Assembly: GCA_023422005.1 (NCBI GenBank)
Contig: JAEZSC010000136.1
Location: 1 to 25,088, forward strand
Direction: 5' to 3'
Origin: Bacillota bacterium
GTDB taxonomy: Bacteria; Bacillota; Clostridia; Christensenellales; UMGS416
Length of the DNA stretch: 25,088 bases
Part shown: in pieces, positions 1 through 7,990 of the stretch
Numbering within the stretch: position 1 is the first letter of the stretch
How the letters are laid out: each line of letters opens with the position of its first letter
Made by a program: the position numbers and the translations under genes
The notes under the pieces: generated by a model
The model's input: only the letters and a program-made list of their open reading frames with translations
Told to the model about the DNA's origin: nothing
Database searches by the model: none

Positions 1-340
1 GCTTGACCGTGGCCACCTGGGAGGAAGCACACATGGGGCAAGTGGCGGCCACCTGGAACTCTTCGAAGGCGATCTCGCAGCCGCAGTTCTGGCAGTGTGT
101 CACCGCGCGGCCCTGGAAGGCCACCGATTGAGACTCCCGCTGAGCATATTGGCTGAAGTCATACTCTTGGACCGTATCGGTCAGCGTTTCCACCTCGTAC
201 TGCGTTTGACAGGAGGAGCAGCGGAACTGCTCGCTGCCGATGTCGTACTTGATGACGCCACCGCAGTTCTGGCATAGAAAATTATGCGCAGTCACAGGCG
301 CCTCGGCCTGGGCGCTTTGTTTTTCTGCCTGAATAGACAT
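1..340 (-). CDS. Tandem zinc-ribbon protein (N-terminal part; gene runs off the window)
   Basis: Leftward reading frame starting at the ATG at 340 and open to the window edge (113 residues visible). A strong ribosome binding site, AGGAGGAC, lies at 344-353. Two four-cysteine knuckles are visible: C23/C26 with C41/C44, and C83/C86 with C101/C104, each of the CQNCG...C-x2-C type. This is the layout of the Clostridia proteins annotated as TFIIB-type zinc-ribbon or 'PriA-like' zinc-ribbon proteins, which usually continue for a few hundred residues with a membrane-associated C-terminal part. The first 20 residues are polar and contain no signal peptide. Its function is not established; the family is usually of unknown role and the metal ligands are the only firm evidence. 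The missing C-terminus prevents a closer call. Confidence 0.8.
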   Translation of the reverse strand, partial: MSIQAEKQSAQAEAPVTAHNFLCQNCGGVIKYDIGSEQFRCSSCQTQYEVETLTDTVQEYDFSQYAQRESQSVAFQGRAVTHCQNCGCEIAFEEFQVAATCPMCASSQVATVK

Positions 341-466
341 ATAAGTCCTCCTATGGTAAAAAAACCCATTCTCACTTTTATAGATAGTACTACAGGTATT
401 CGCTAAATTCCACCCCTATATGACACGGTATGAAAACAGATGGATACAGCCGCCGCGGCAATGCCC

Positions 467-495
467 TTGCATTCTTTTGCAAAAAGGTGTTTGAT
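467..495 (+). promoter_or_regulatory. Weak candidate promoter for the MFS gene
   Basis: TTGCAT at 467-472 and TTTGAT at 490-495 are separated by 17 bases, about 38 bases upstream of the ATG at 533. The -10 matches consensus at only four of six positions, so this is a guess from position and spacing. The rest of the divergent region 341-532 shows no clear structure. Confidence 0.25.
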
Positions 496-532
496 GTTCT
501 TGTCCTCATGCATCCTTTCATCGAGGTGACGT

Positions 533-1765
533 ATGATCCAATACCGCGTGTTCCGCTTCCGGTGGGCCATTTTGCTGGCGCTGGTGCCGGCCATACTGTC
601 CAGCGAGGTGTGCTGGCTGACCTTCGCGCCGATTTCCTCGGCGGCCATGGCTTTCTACGGTGTGAGCTCCCTTTCCGTGGACTTGTTCTCGGTGAGCTAC
701 ATGCTCATGTACATCCTGTTGACCTTCCCGGCTTCGTGGGTCATCGACCGGTGGGGGTGGCGCGCGTCGGTGATGATCGGCGGCGGAATCACGGCGGTGT
801 TCGCGCTGGCCCGCTGGGCCTTCGCCGGCAATTACACGCTGGTGCTGCTGAGCCAGTTTCTGCTGGCCGCGGGCCAGCCCTTTCTGGTCAACGTATCCAC
901 CAAGGTGCCGGCCAACTGGTTTGCCCCCAGGGAGCGCTCCACCGCCGCGGGCATACTGATGATGGCGCAGTACCTGGGTTTCATCCTGCCCATGATCGCC
1001 TCGCCGCTGCTGGTGGAATCCATGGGCATGGCGGGCATGCTGGGCGTCTATGGCGCGCTGTGCGTGGTTTCCGCCGCGGCGGCGCTGGCCGTGGGCCGCG
1101 AACGGCCGCCGGTGCCCCCAGGCCCGCCAGCACCCGCCGAGCCCATGAACGCCCGGCAAATGCTGGGCCTGCTGCGCTGCGGCCCCTTCCTGCGGGTGCT
1201 GGCCATCGGCTTTGTGAGCATGGGCATCTTCAACACGCTGATGACGGTGCTGGAAAAGCTGCTGGCGCCCCAAGGCTTCTCCGCCATGGACGCCGGACTG
1301 GTCGGCGCGGTGTTCGTGGTATCAGGCATCATCGGGGCCGTGGTTGTGCCCATGGTCAGCGACCGCATGGGCCGGCGGGCGCCGCTGATGATGCTGGGCG
1401 TGGGAGCAATCGCACCGCTGACATTGGGCCTGGGCCTGATGCACGGCATGGCCGCCGTGGTGCCCTGCGCGGCGGTGTTGGGCTTTCTGGTCATGGGCCT
1501 GGCGCCGGTGCTGTTCCAGCACGGGGCGGAGGTGGCCTACCCGGTGCCCGAAGGCGCCAGCTTCGCGCTGATCATGCTGGCCGGGCAGGTTTCCGGCGCG
1601 GCCTTCGTATGGGGCTTCAACCTGCTGATGGGCGCGGGCACCTCCACCGTGGCGGGGCTCACGTTCCTGGTGCTGCTGGCCGCGGCGCAGCTGCCCGCGG
1701 CGTTCACGATGAAGGAGAGCGGGTACATCACCCCGGCGGCCGGGGAGGAGCAGGCCAGGCAATAA
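533..1765 (+). CDS. MFS transporter, FLVCR-like
   Basis: A 410-residue, very hydrophobic protein with about twelve predicted membrane segments in two halves. The halves are separated by a Pro/Ala-rich cytoplasmic linker at roughly residues 188-205. The loop between segments 2 and 3 carries an MFS motif-A relic (D72-R73, in VIDRWGWR). The N-terminal half, with FPASWVIDRWG and the NWF-x6-R-x-TA-x-GI region, resembles prokaryotic members of the FLVCR group (named after the mammalian haem exporter), but substrates of the bacterial members are not settled, so haem should not be assumed. The start is supported by GAGGTG about 5 bases before the ATG. The next gene on the same strand, an mgtC homologue, begins 135 bases downstream with no terminator between, so co-transcription is possible. 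Confidence 0.85.
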   Translation: MIQYRVFRFRWAILLALVPAILSSEVCWLTFAPISSAAMAFYGVSSLSVDLFSVSYMLMYILLTFPASWVIDRWGWRASVMIGGGITAVFALARWAFAGNYTLVLLSQFLLAAGQPFLVNVSTKVPANWFAPRERSTAAGILMMAQYLGFILPMIASPLLVESMGMAGMLGVYGALCVVSAAAALAVGRERPPVPPGPPAPAEPMNARQMLGLLRCGPFLRVLAIGFVSMGIFNTLMTVLEKLLAPQGFSAMDAGLVGAVFVVSGIIGAVVVPMVSDRMGRRAPLMMLGVGAIAPLTLGLGLMHGMAAVVPCAAVLGFLVMGLAPVLFQHGAEVAYPVPEGASFALIMLAGQVSGAAFVWGFNLLMGAGTSTVAGLTFLVLLAAAQLPAAFTMKESGYITPAAGEEQARQ

Positions 1766-1900
1766 GCGGCTGTGCGCGGCACGCGTTACCCCAACCTCCC
1801 GCGGTAGAGGGTCATCCGCTTATCAAACCGGTTCTATTCTCCGTCCGTTTCCGGATATGCATGAAAAAGGGGCAGCCGCCCGACGGAAAGAGGGATCGCC

Positions 1901-2563
1901 TTGGCGTATGTATGGGATCAGTTGGAGCTCCTGCTCAGGATACTCGTCGCGGGAATGTGCGGATGCCTGATCGGCTATGAGCGCAAGAACCGCCTCAAGG
2001 AAGCCGGCATGCGCACCCACATGATCGTCGCCCTGGGCTCGGCGCTCATCATGGTCGTATCCAAGTACGGATTTGCCGATGTGCCGGGTGCACCGGGGGA
2101 CCCTGCCCGCATCGCCGCGCAGATCATCAGCGGCATCGGCTTTCTGGGCGCTGGGATGATCTTCGTGCGCAGGCAGGCCATCAGCGGCCTTACGACGGCG
2201 GCGGGCGTGTGGGCCACCGCAGGCATCGGCATGGCCATCGGCGCCAGGCTTTATGTGATCGGCATCGCCACCACGGCCATCGTGCTGCTGGCCCAAATCC
2301 TGCTGCGCAGGGAGTACAAATGGTTCCATCTGCCGGTGGCGGAGCAGATCAGCCTGGTGTTCACCGAAAGCAGCGACGCCATCTCCTACATCCAGGAGAG
2401 GTTCGCCGTAAACCACATCGAGATTCTCAACCTGAAGGCCGAGCGGGCGGAAGAAGGCCTGCTGGAGGTCGATTTGCACGTAAAGCTGCCGAGGGGCTAC
2501 AATGTGTCCAGCCTGATGAACCTCTTCAAGGACAATCCCCATGTGAAATCGGTGGAGCTCTAG
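1901..2563 (+). CDS. MgtC/SapB family membrane protein
   Basis: 220 residues starting at a TTG codon, chosen because AAGAGGG sits at the right distance upstream and because the family's first membrane segment follows directly. Five hydrophobic segments occupy about residues 7-26, 40-55, 71-88, 98-116 and 117-135. Family signatures are the GYERK motif (25-29), RTHMIVALGSA (38-48), GIGFLGAGMI (78-87) and the GLTTAAGVW stretch (97-105). The C-terminal 80 residues form the soluble, ACT-like regulatory domain seen in longer members. MgtC proteins help survival at low magnesium and, in some pathogens, in macrophages, partly by inhibiting the F-type ATPase; in commensal Clostridia the role is unknown. 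No magnesium riboswitch is evident in the 135-base leader. Confidence 0.9.
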   Translation: MAYVWDQLELLLRILVAGMCGCLIGYERKNRLKEAGMRTHMIVALGSALIMVVSKYGFADVPGAPGDPARIAAQIISGIGFLGAGMIFVRRQAISGLTTAAGVWATAGIGMAIGARLYVIGIATTAIVLLAQILLRREYKWFHLPVAEQISLVFTESSDAISYIQERFAVNHIEILNLKAERAEEGLLEVDLHVKLPRGYNVSSLMNLFKDNPHVKSVEL

Positions 2564-2601
2564 AAGGGGCCCGGACGGCAGCTTATCTGACATGCGTTTT
2601 G

Positions 2602-2635
2602 CGCCACCCTGTAGGATCCGCGGGGTGGCGTTTTT
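2602..2635 (+). terminator. Intrinsic terminator after the mgtC-family gene
   Basis: A perfect 8-bp stem, CGCCACCC (2602-2609) with GGGTGGCG (2623-2630), has a 13-base loop and is followed immediately by five T residues. It lies about 40 bases after the mgtC stop codon and closes the first rightward unit. Confidence 0.85.
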
Positions 2636-2660
2636 CATGGCACGGGTTTTCGGCTATAAT
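2632..2660 (+). promoter_or_regulatory. Candidate sigma-A promoter for the LTD-CotH cluster
   Basis: A perfect -10 hexamer TATAAT lies at 2655-2660, with TTTTCA (2632-2637) 17 bases upstream as a four-of-six -35. The -35 overlaps the U-tract of the preceding terminator. Transcription would start near 2667 and leave a leader of about 125 bases before the TTG start at 2791. Confidence 0.5.
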
Positions 2661-2790
2661 AAGAATCAGCGTATGCTTCCCTTTTTAATCTCTGTTTCAT
2701 GTAGAGACTGTAAAATATGATGTCCGATCGCGCGTTCCAGCCATGCCCGCACCCGGCGCAGCGCGGAACGCCCGGAAAGGAGAGCTGACC

Positions 2791-5700
2791 TTGCGTATCG
2801 TTCGTTTGCTGCTGATCCTGCTGTTCGTGGCTGCACTGTGCATTGCCGGAGTGTTTCTCCCGAGCATGCTGCGGGACGGCGCGCCTGCCGCCGGACCGGC
2901 GGGCGCCGCACAGATTCGACTGAACGAGGTGATGACCTCCAACAACGGCGCGGTGCTGGACGAAAACGGCAACGACTTCGATTGGATCGAGCTGTACAAT
3001 GAATCCGACGGGGAAGCGGACATCTCCGGGTATGGCCTCTCGGACAGCAAGGACACCCTGGTGGAGTGGGTATTCCCCCCCGGCACACGCATACCGGCCA
3101 AGGGGTATCTGGTCGTGTTCTGCTCCGGAGACGACGGCGGCGGTCCGCTGCACGCGCCCTTCCGGCTATCTGCCAACGAGGACCTGATACTGACCGGCAG
3201 CGGCGGCAACCTCATCGAAAGCCTGGAGCTTGCCGCCGTGACCTCCGGCGGCACCATGGCCCGCGACGAGCAGACCGGCGAATGGGGGGAGAACGCCGCC
3301 CCCTCGCCGGGCTTCCCCAACACCGAGGCCGGCGCCGCGGCATACCGGGAGAGCCTTCGGCAGAGCATTGCAGACAACGGCGTGCGCATCGGCGAATTCA
3401 TGGCCAGCAACGAGACCACGCTGCCCGGAGCCAACAACGAATACCCGGATTGGGTGGAGCTGTATAACACGACCGACGCCGACGCGGACCTGAGCGGCTG
3501 CGGTTTTTCCGATAACCTGAACCGACCACGGAAATGGACCTTCCCCGAGGGCACAGTGATTCCCGCCCATGGCACGCTGCTCATCCATTGTTCCGGCCAA
3601 GCCGGGCTCATCGGCGGCGAGCTGCACGCGCCCTTCGCGCTGAACTCCTACGCCGGAGACATTGCGCTGGCGGACCGAAGGGGGAATGTGCTGGACAGCG
3701 TATCCTACACCGATCAACAGACCGACGTCAGCATGGCCCGCGTGCCCGACGGCATCGGCGAATGGCGCACCACCGTGCAGCCCACGCCGGGATACCCCAA
3801 CAATGATGAGGGGCTGGCCGCCTTCCAGAGCGCCAACGCGCTGCCCAAGGGCCCTGTGCGCCTCTCGGAGGTCATGGGCAACAACGCGGGTTCCTACAAG
3901 GTTGGGGGCTCCACGCCGGACTGGATTGAGCTCTATAACTCCTCCGACCAGCCGGTGAACCTTTCCGGCTACGGGCTTTCCGACAACCCCAAGAACCCGG
4001 CCATGTGGCAATTCCCCGACGTGACGATAGAGGCCGGGGGGTACCTTGTGGTGCTGGCCACCGGCAACGACGTGCGGGAAGGGGACCGGCTGGAGACCAA
4101 CTTCGGCATATCCGCCGCGGGAGACGTGGTGCTGCTCTTTTCGCCGCAGGGCGGGCTGCTGGACAAGCTGCAAATAGCCCAGGCCGGGCCGGACGTAAGC
4201 TATGGCCGCACCCAGGACGAACTGCTCTATTATGCCGCCCCCACGCCGGGCGCCGCCAACGGCAAGGGCTCGCCGGGCGTCACGGGGATGCCGGCGTTTT
4301 CCGCGCTGCCCGGCGTCTATGATAGCGCCGTCACGCTGGAGCTGTACGCCCAGCCCGGCGAGACCGTCTATTATACGACCGACAGCACGACGCCCACCGA
4401 GGACTCCACCCGCTATGAAGGGCCCATCACCATCGACAGCAACACGGTCGTCCGCGCCGTGGCCATGCGGGAGGGGTATCTGACCGGCGGTGTGGCCACC
4501 GGCACCTTCCTGTTGAAGGCCGATGACGCGGACCACAAGCTGCCCATCGTGACGCTGGTGACCGACCCAAAGAACCTGTGGGACAACAAGACCGGCATAT
4601 ACGCTTATGGCGAAAACTACGACCCGGACCTGCCGCTGGGAGACGCGCTGCTGACCGCCAATTATTACAAAGGCCGCAGCATCGAGGGCGAGGAGGCGCA
4701 GACCGCCTGGGAGCGCTCGGCCAGCTTCGCCGTGTTTGCCGACGACAGCAACCGCCAGGCGTTCACCCAGGACGTCTCCATCCGCATCGCCGGAGGCTAC
4801 GGCCGCAGCCGCGCCCAGAAGGGGTTCAACATCATCGCCCGTTCGCAGCACGGCAGCAATTCCATGGACTACGCCTTCTTCGACAACCGGCCGTACACGT
4901 CCTACAAATCCCTGGCGCTGCGGGCCGGCGCCCAGGACCAGAACCGCAGCAAGATCCGCGACGAGCTTTCCATGGCGCTGCTGGAGGGGTCCGACGTAAA
5001 CTTCCTCTACCAGGCCTACAAGCCCTATGTGCTGTACCTCAACGGCGAATACTGGGGCGTGTATTTCCTCAAGGAAAAGCGCAGCCGCTTCTTCGTGGCC
5101 CAGCACGAGAACACCGGCGACACCGACAACATGGACCTGCTAAAGGCCACCTCCCGGGTGTCCCACGGCAGCAACAAGGAATGGCTGGATCTGATGAAGT
5201 ATGTGAGCAGCCGTGACCTGTCCAAGAGCGAAAACTACCGCTATGTGACCGAACGGGTGGACGTGGACAGTTTTATGGATTATATGATCTGCGAGCTGTA
5301 TGTGGCCAATTCGGATTATGCCAACATCCAATACTACAAGCTGCCCGGCGGCAAATGGAAATGGATCTATTTCGATTTCTGCTGGGGATGGAACAACGTG
5401 GATCACAAGACCCTCACGCTGCGCCGGGGCGACAAGCCCGCGGGCTCCACGCTGTTCAACGCCCTGCTCAAAAACCCCCAATGGAGGGACTCCTTCTGCC
5501 GCCGCTTTGCCGAGCTTATGAAGACCGTGTACGCGCCGCAGCGGGTGGACGGGTTCATCAATGAGCTCTATGACGCCGTGGAACCCGAGATCCGCCGGGA
5601 ACGGGAGAAGTTCAACGGCGACACCTTCATGGGTGTCAAGCAGCTGGCCGAGGCGCGGGGCAGCTACGACAGCTTCCAGCGCAACATCGAATCCATCCGG

Positions 5701-5796
5701 AAGTTCGCCCAAGAGCGCCCCGCCGTGATCCGGGCGCAGCTCAAAAGCGAGCTCGGCCTGTCCGACGCCTATATGCGGGAGCTGTTCGGGGAGTGA
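2791..5796 (+). CDS. Exported protein with three lamin-tail domains, a chitobiase-type domain and a CotH kinase domain
   Basis: 1001 residues from a TTG start at 2791, preferred over an upstream in-frame ATG because AAAGGAGAG (2776-2784) is correctly spaced and a membrane-export segment (residues 2-25) follows at once. Domain order is lamin-tail domains at about 42-150, 198-330 and 356-480, each with the D-W-[IV]-E-L-Y-N core and a GYGLSD-like strand. Next come a chitobiase/hexosaminidase C-terminal-type domain at 497-575 (VYYTTDSTTP) and a CotH domain at 584-960. The CotH signatures are NGEYWGVYFLKEK (751-763) and IYFDFCWGW with D862. CotH proteins are atypical protein kinases known from spore coats; here the kinase is predicted outside the membrane, tethered by its N-terminus. 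It begins a cluster and is 36 bases from the response regulator gene. Substrate and cell location are inferred. Confidence 0.88.
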   Translation: MRIVRLLLILLFVAALCIAGVFLPSMLRDGAPAAGPAGAAQIRLNEVMTSNNGAVLDENGNDFDWIELYNESDGEADISGYGLSDSKDTLVEWVFPPGTRIPAKGYLVVFCSGDDGGGPLHAPFRLSANEDLILTGSGGNLIESLELAAVTSGGTMARDEQTGEWGENAAPSPGFPNTEAGAAAYRESLRQSIADNGVRIGEFMASNETTLPGANNEYPDWVELYNTTDADADLSGCGFSDNLNRPRKWTFPEGTVIPAHGTLLIHCSGQAGLIGGELHAPFALNSYAGDIALADRRGNVLDSVSYTDQQTDVSMARVPDGIGEWRTTVQPTPGYPNNDEGLAAFQSANALPKGPVRLSEVMGNNAGSYKVGGSTPDWIELYNSSDQPVNLSGYGLSDNPKNPAMWQFPDVTIEAGGYLVVLATGNDVREGDRLETNFGISAAGDVVLLFSPQGGLLDKLQIAQAGPDVSYGRTQDELLYYAAPTPGAANGKGSPGVTGMPAFSALPGVYDSAVTLELYAQPGETVYYTTDSTTPTEDSTRYEGPITIDSNTVVRAVAMREGYLTGGVATGTFLLKADDADHKLPIVTLVTDPKNLWDNKTGIYAYGENYDPDLPLGDALLTANYYKGRSIEGEEAQTAWERSASFAVFADDSNRQAFTQDVSIRIAGGYGRSRAQKGFNIIARSQHGSNSMDYAFFDNRPYTSYKSLALRAGAQDQNRSKIRDELSMALLEGSDVNFLYQAYKPYVLYLNGEYWGVYFLKEKRSRFFVAQHENTGDTDNMDLLKATSRVSHGSNKEWLDLMKYVSSRDLSKSENYRYVTERVDVDSFMDYMICELYVANSDYANIQYYKLPGGKWKWIYFDFCWGWNNVDHKTLTLRRGDKPAGSTLFNALLKNPQWRDSFCRRFAELMKTVYAPQRVDGFINELYDAVEPEIRREREKFNGDTFMGVKQLAEARGSYDSFQRNIESIRKFAQERPAVIRAQLKSELGLSDAYMRELFGE

Positions 5797-5832
5797 GGGG
5801 AACCAGGACAAAGTACTTCCCGGAGGTCATGT

Positions 5833-6507
5833 ATGCGCATTCTGGTGGTGGAGGACCAACCCGATCTCAACGACGTCATCACGAAGAAGCTGACGTCGGA
5901 GCACTACACCGTGGACAGCTGCGCCGACGGCAACGACGCGCTGCACTTCATCGGCGGCGCGGAGTATGACGCCATTTTGCTGGACGTGATGCTGCCGGGC
6001 AGGAGCGGCCTGGAGGTGCTGCGCACGCTGCGCGGCCGCGGAGACAAAACCCCGGTGCTGCTGCTGACCGCCCGCGACGGCATCGAGGACCGGGTGACCG
6101 GCCTGGACGCCGGCGCTGACGATTACCTCGTGAAGCCCTTCGCCTTCGACGAGCTGCTGGCACGCATCCGCGCCCTGCTGCGCCGCTCGGCGGACAGCGC
6201 CAGCAACGTGTTTGCGCTGGCGGACCTGACGGTGGATTGCAACACCCGGGAGGTCACGCGGGCGGGCGTCGCCATCCCGCTGTCCAGCAAGGAATTCGCA
6301 ATCCTGGAGTATTTGGTGCGCAACAAGGGCATCGTGCTGACCAGAGATAAAATCTCGCAGCACATCTGGAACTACGACTACGAAGGCGGATCCAACGTGA
6401 TCGACGTGTATATCCGCTACCTGCGCAGGAAAATCGACGACGGCTTCCAGCAAAAGCTGATCCACACGGTGCGGGGCGCCGGCTATGTGCTCAGGGAGGA
6501 GCCATGA
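5833..6507 (+). CDS. OmpR/PhoB-type response regulator
   Basis: 224 residues with a receiver domain (about 1-115) and a winged-helix DNA-binding domain (about 125-222). The phosphorylation site is D51 in ILLDVMLPG, with the acidic pair E7-D8 and the switch and active-site residues T79 and K101, all as expected for a working receiver. GGAGG at 5822-5826 is six bases before the ATG. The gene follows the LTD-CotH gene by only 36 bases with no terminator, and its stop overlaps the start of the histidine kinase gene (ATGA), so the three are probably one transcript. Its targets are unknown; the adjacent lamin-tail-domain genes are the natural candidates, by position only. Confidence 0.95.
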   Translation: MRILVVEDQPDLNDVITKKLTSEHYTVDSCADGNDALHFIGGAEYDAILLDVMLPGRSGLEVLRTLRGRGDKTPVLLLTARDGIEDRVTGLDAGADDYLVKPFAFDELLARIRALLRRSADSASNVFALADLTVDCNTREVTRAGVAIPLSSKEFAILEYLVRNKGIVLTRDKISQHIWNYDYEGGSNVIDVYIRYLRRKIDDGFQQKLIHTVRGAGYVLREEP

Positions 6508-7865
6508 AGGGGCTTTCCATCCAGGCAAGGGTCACGCTGTGGTACACGGCGCTGATGGCCGCGCTGGTGGCGCTGACGCTGGCGCTGCTGTTTACCGTCG
6601 GCCAGGGCGTGACCCAGGCCTCGGCGCGCACCGCCCTGATGCAGGCCGTGCGGGACAGCCTCGGTGAGATCGATTACGACGGCGGCCGGCTGGACATCGG
6701 CGACGATCTGGACTTCTTCAGCCACGGCATCTATCTATCGGTGTATGACAAGGAGCAGCGGCTGATCTACGGCCGCGTGCCCAAGGAAATGGCCACCCCC
6801 CCGGCCCTGGCGGACGGGGCGGTGCGCACGGCCAGCGCCGGCGGCGCCCGGTGGTATGTGTATGACAGCCGTGCCGCCGTCAAAAAATACGGCGACGTAT
6901 GGGTGCGGGGAGTCACGGCGCTGTCGGATTCCGAGAACGCCATGCACACGCTGCTGGCCGTGGCGGCCTGCGCGCTGCCCCTGGTGCTGCTGGCGGCCGC
7001 GCTGGGCGGCTATCTGATCACCCGCAAGGCATTCGCGCCGGTGCGGCGCATCCGAGAGGCGGCGGAGCGCATCGGCGAAGGCCGCGATCTTTCCCAGCGC
7101 ATCCACATCGGCCCCGGCAGCGATGAGATCCACACGCTGGCCAGCACGTTCAACGACATGTTCGCCCGGCTGCAGCGCTCCTTCGAAAACGAAAAGCAGT
7201 TCACCTCCGACGCATCCCACGAGCTGCGCACGCCGGTGGCGGTCATCGTGGCCCAGGGCGAATACGCGCTGGAGGAAGCCAGGACCCCGGAAGAGATCAA
7301 AAGCGCGCTGACGGTGATACTGGCGCAGGCGCGCAAGATGTCCGCGCTGATCTCCCAGTTGCTGGCACTGTCCCGGGCGGATAAGGGCAGCGAGAAGCTG
7401 ACGCTGGAGCGCCTCAATTTCAGCGAGCTGGCCGAGATTGTCGCCGAGGAACAGCGCGAGGCGGCGCGGGAAAAGGGGATCGGGATTCGCACCGACATCG
7501 CCCCGGGCCTGTACGTCCGTGCCGACGAGACGATGATGATGCGCATGCTGATGAACCTGGTGGCAAACGCCATCACCTACGGCAAACCCGGCGGCCACAT
7601 CGCCCTGGAGCTGGCCCAAAGCGGCGGGTGGATCGTGGGCAGCGTGGCCGACGACGGCATCGGCATCGCCCCGGAGCACCTGCCCCGCATTTGGGAGCGC
7701 TTCTACCAGGCGGACCCGTCCAGGGCCGCCGGCCGGGAGGGCGGCGTGGGCCTGGGCCTCTCCATGGTCAAGTGGATCGTGGAGGCCCATGGCGGCAGAA
7801 TCACCGCCAGCAGCACGCCCGGCGAAGGCAGCACCTTCACCTTTAAGTTGCCCTTGGCCGATTGA
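6504..7865 (+). CDS. Sensor histidine kinase partner of the OmpR-type regulator
   Basis: 453 residues. The first membrane segment (about 11-33) is followed by an extracytoplasmic sensor region of about 110 residues with no recognised domain, a second membrane segment (about 149-170) and a HAMP linker (about 170-225). A HisKA dimerisation domain follows, with phospho-acceptor H239 in SDASHELRTP, and then an HATPase domain with N box (MNLVANAITYG, from about 350), G1 box (DDGIGI, about 382) and G2 box (GVGLGLSMVK, about 413). All catalytic motifs are intact. It overlaps the response regulator by four bases. The signal is unknown, and the small periplasmic-side loop gives no clue. Confidence 0.95.
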   Translation: MKGLSIQARVTLWYTALMAALVALTLALLFTVGQGVTQASARTALMQAVRDSLGEIDYDGGRLDIGDDLDFFSHGIYLSVYDKEQRLIYGRVPKEMATPPALADGAVRTASAGGARWYVYDSRAAVKKYGDVWVRGVTALSDSENAMHTLLAVAACALPLVLLAAALGGYLITRKAFAPVRRIREAAERIGEGRDLSQRIHIGPGSDEIHTLASTFNDMFARLQRSFENEKQFTSDASHELRTPVAVIVAQGEYALEEARTPEEIKSALTVILAQARKMSALISQLLALSRADKGSEKLTLERLNFSELAEIVAEEQREAAREKGIGIRTDIAPGLYVRADETMMMRMLMNLVANAITYGKPGGHIALELAQSGGWIVGSVADDGIGIAPEHLPRIWERFYQADPSRAAGREGGVGLGLSMVKWIVEAHGGRITASSTPGEGSTFTFKLPLAD

Positions 7866-7911
7866 CACGTTCTCACCGCCGCCGGTCTTCATTGGGCCGC
7901 ACGCTTTTTCG

Positions 7912-7940
7912 TTGCGTTCGCTCTTTCATGTTGCTTTAAT
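7912..7940 (+). promoter_or_regulatory. Candidate promoter for the MBL/lamin-tail lipoprotein gene
   Basis: TTGCGT (7912-7917) and TTTAAT (7935-7940, five of six matches) are 17 bases apart in the 125-base gap between the kinase gene and the next gene. The -35 is weak. There is no terminator in the gap, so read-through from the cluster promoter is also possible. Confidence 0.35.
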
Positions 7941-7990
7941 GTGTATCAACGATCATGGATGCATAAACTACGAAACCAGAGGTGTGTGCT

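Noticed and set aside
1766..1900. Magnesium-sensing leader (riboswitch or leader peptide) before the mgtC-family gene
   Set aside because: A short frame begins at 1861 but overlaps the true start out of frame, and no conserved riboswitch core or strong hairpins are visible.
430..1980. A 516-codon rightward frame overlapping the MFS and mgtC genes
   Set aside because: It is the +1 shadow of the MFS gene: low-complexity, rich in Gly, Arg and His, no ribosome site and no recognisable domain, while the MFS frame is fully hydrophobic with family motifs.
3166..5106. A 646-codon leftward frame opposite the LTD-CotH gene
   Set aside because: Antisense shadow in high-GC DNA; the composition is repetitive and no domain is visible, whereas the plus strand has clear LTD and CotH domains.
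6735..7892. A 385-codon leftward frame opposite the histidine kinase
   Set aside because: Antisense shadow; the kinase frame has every HisKA and HATPase motif.
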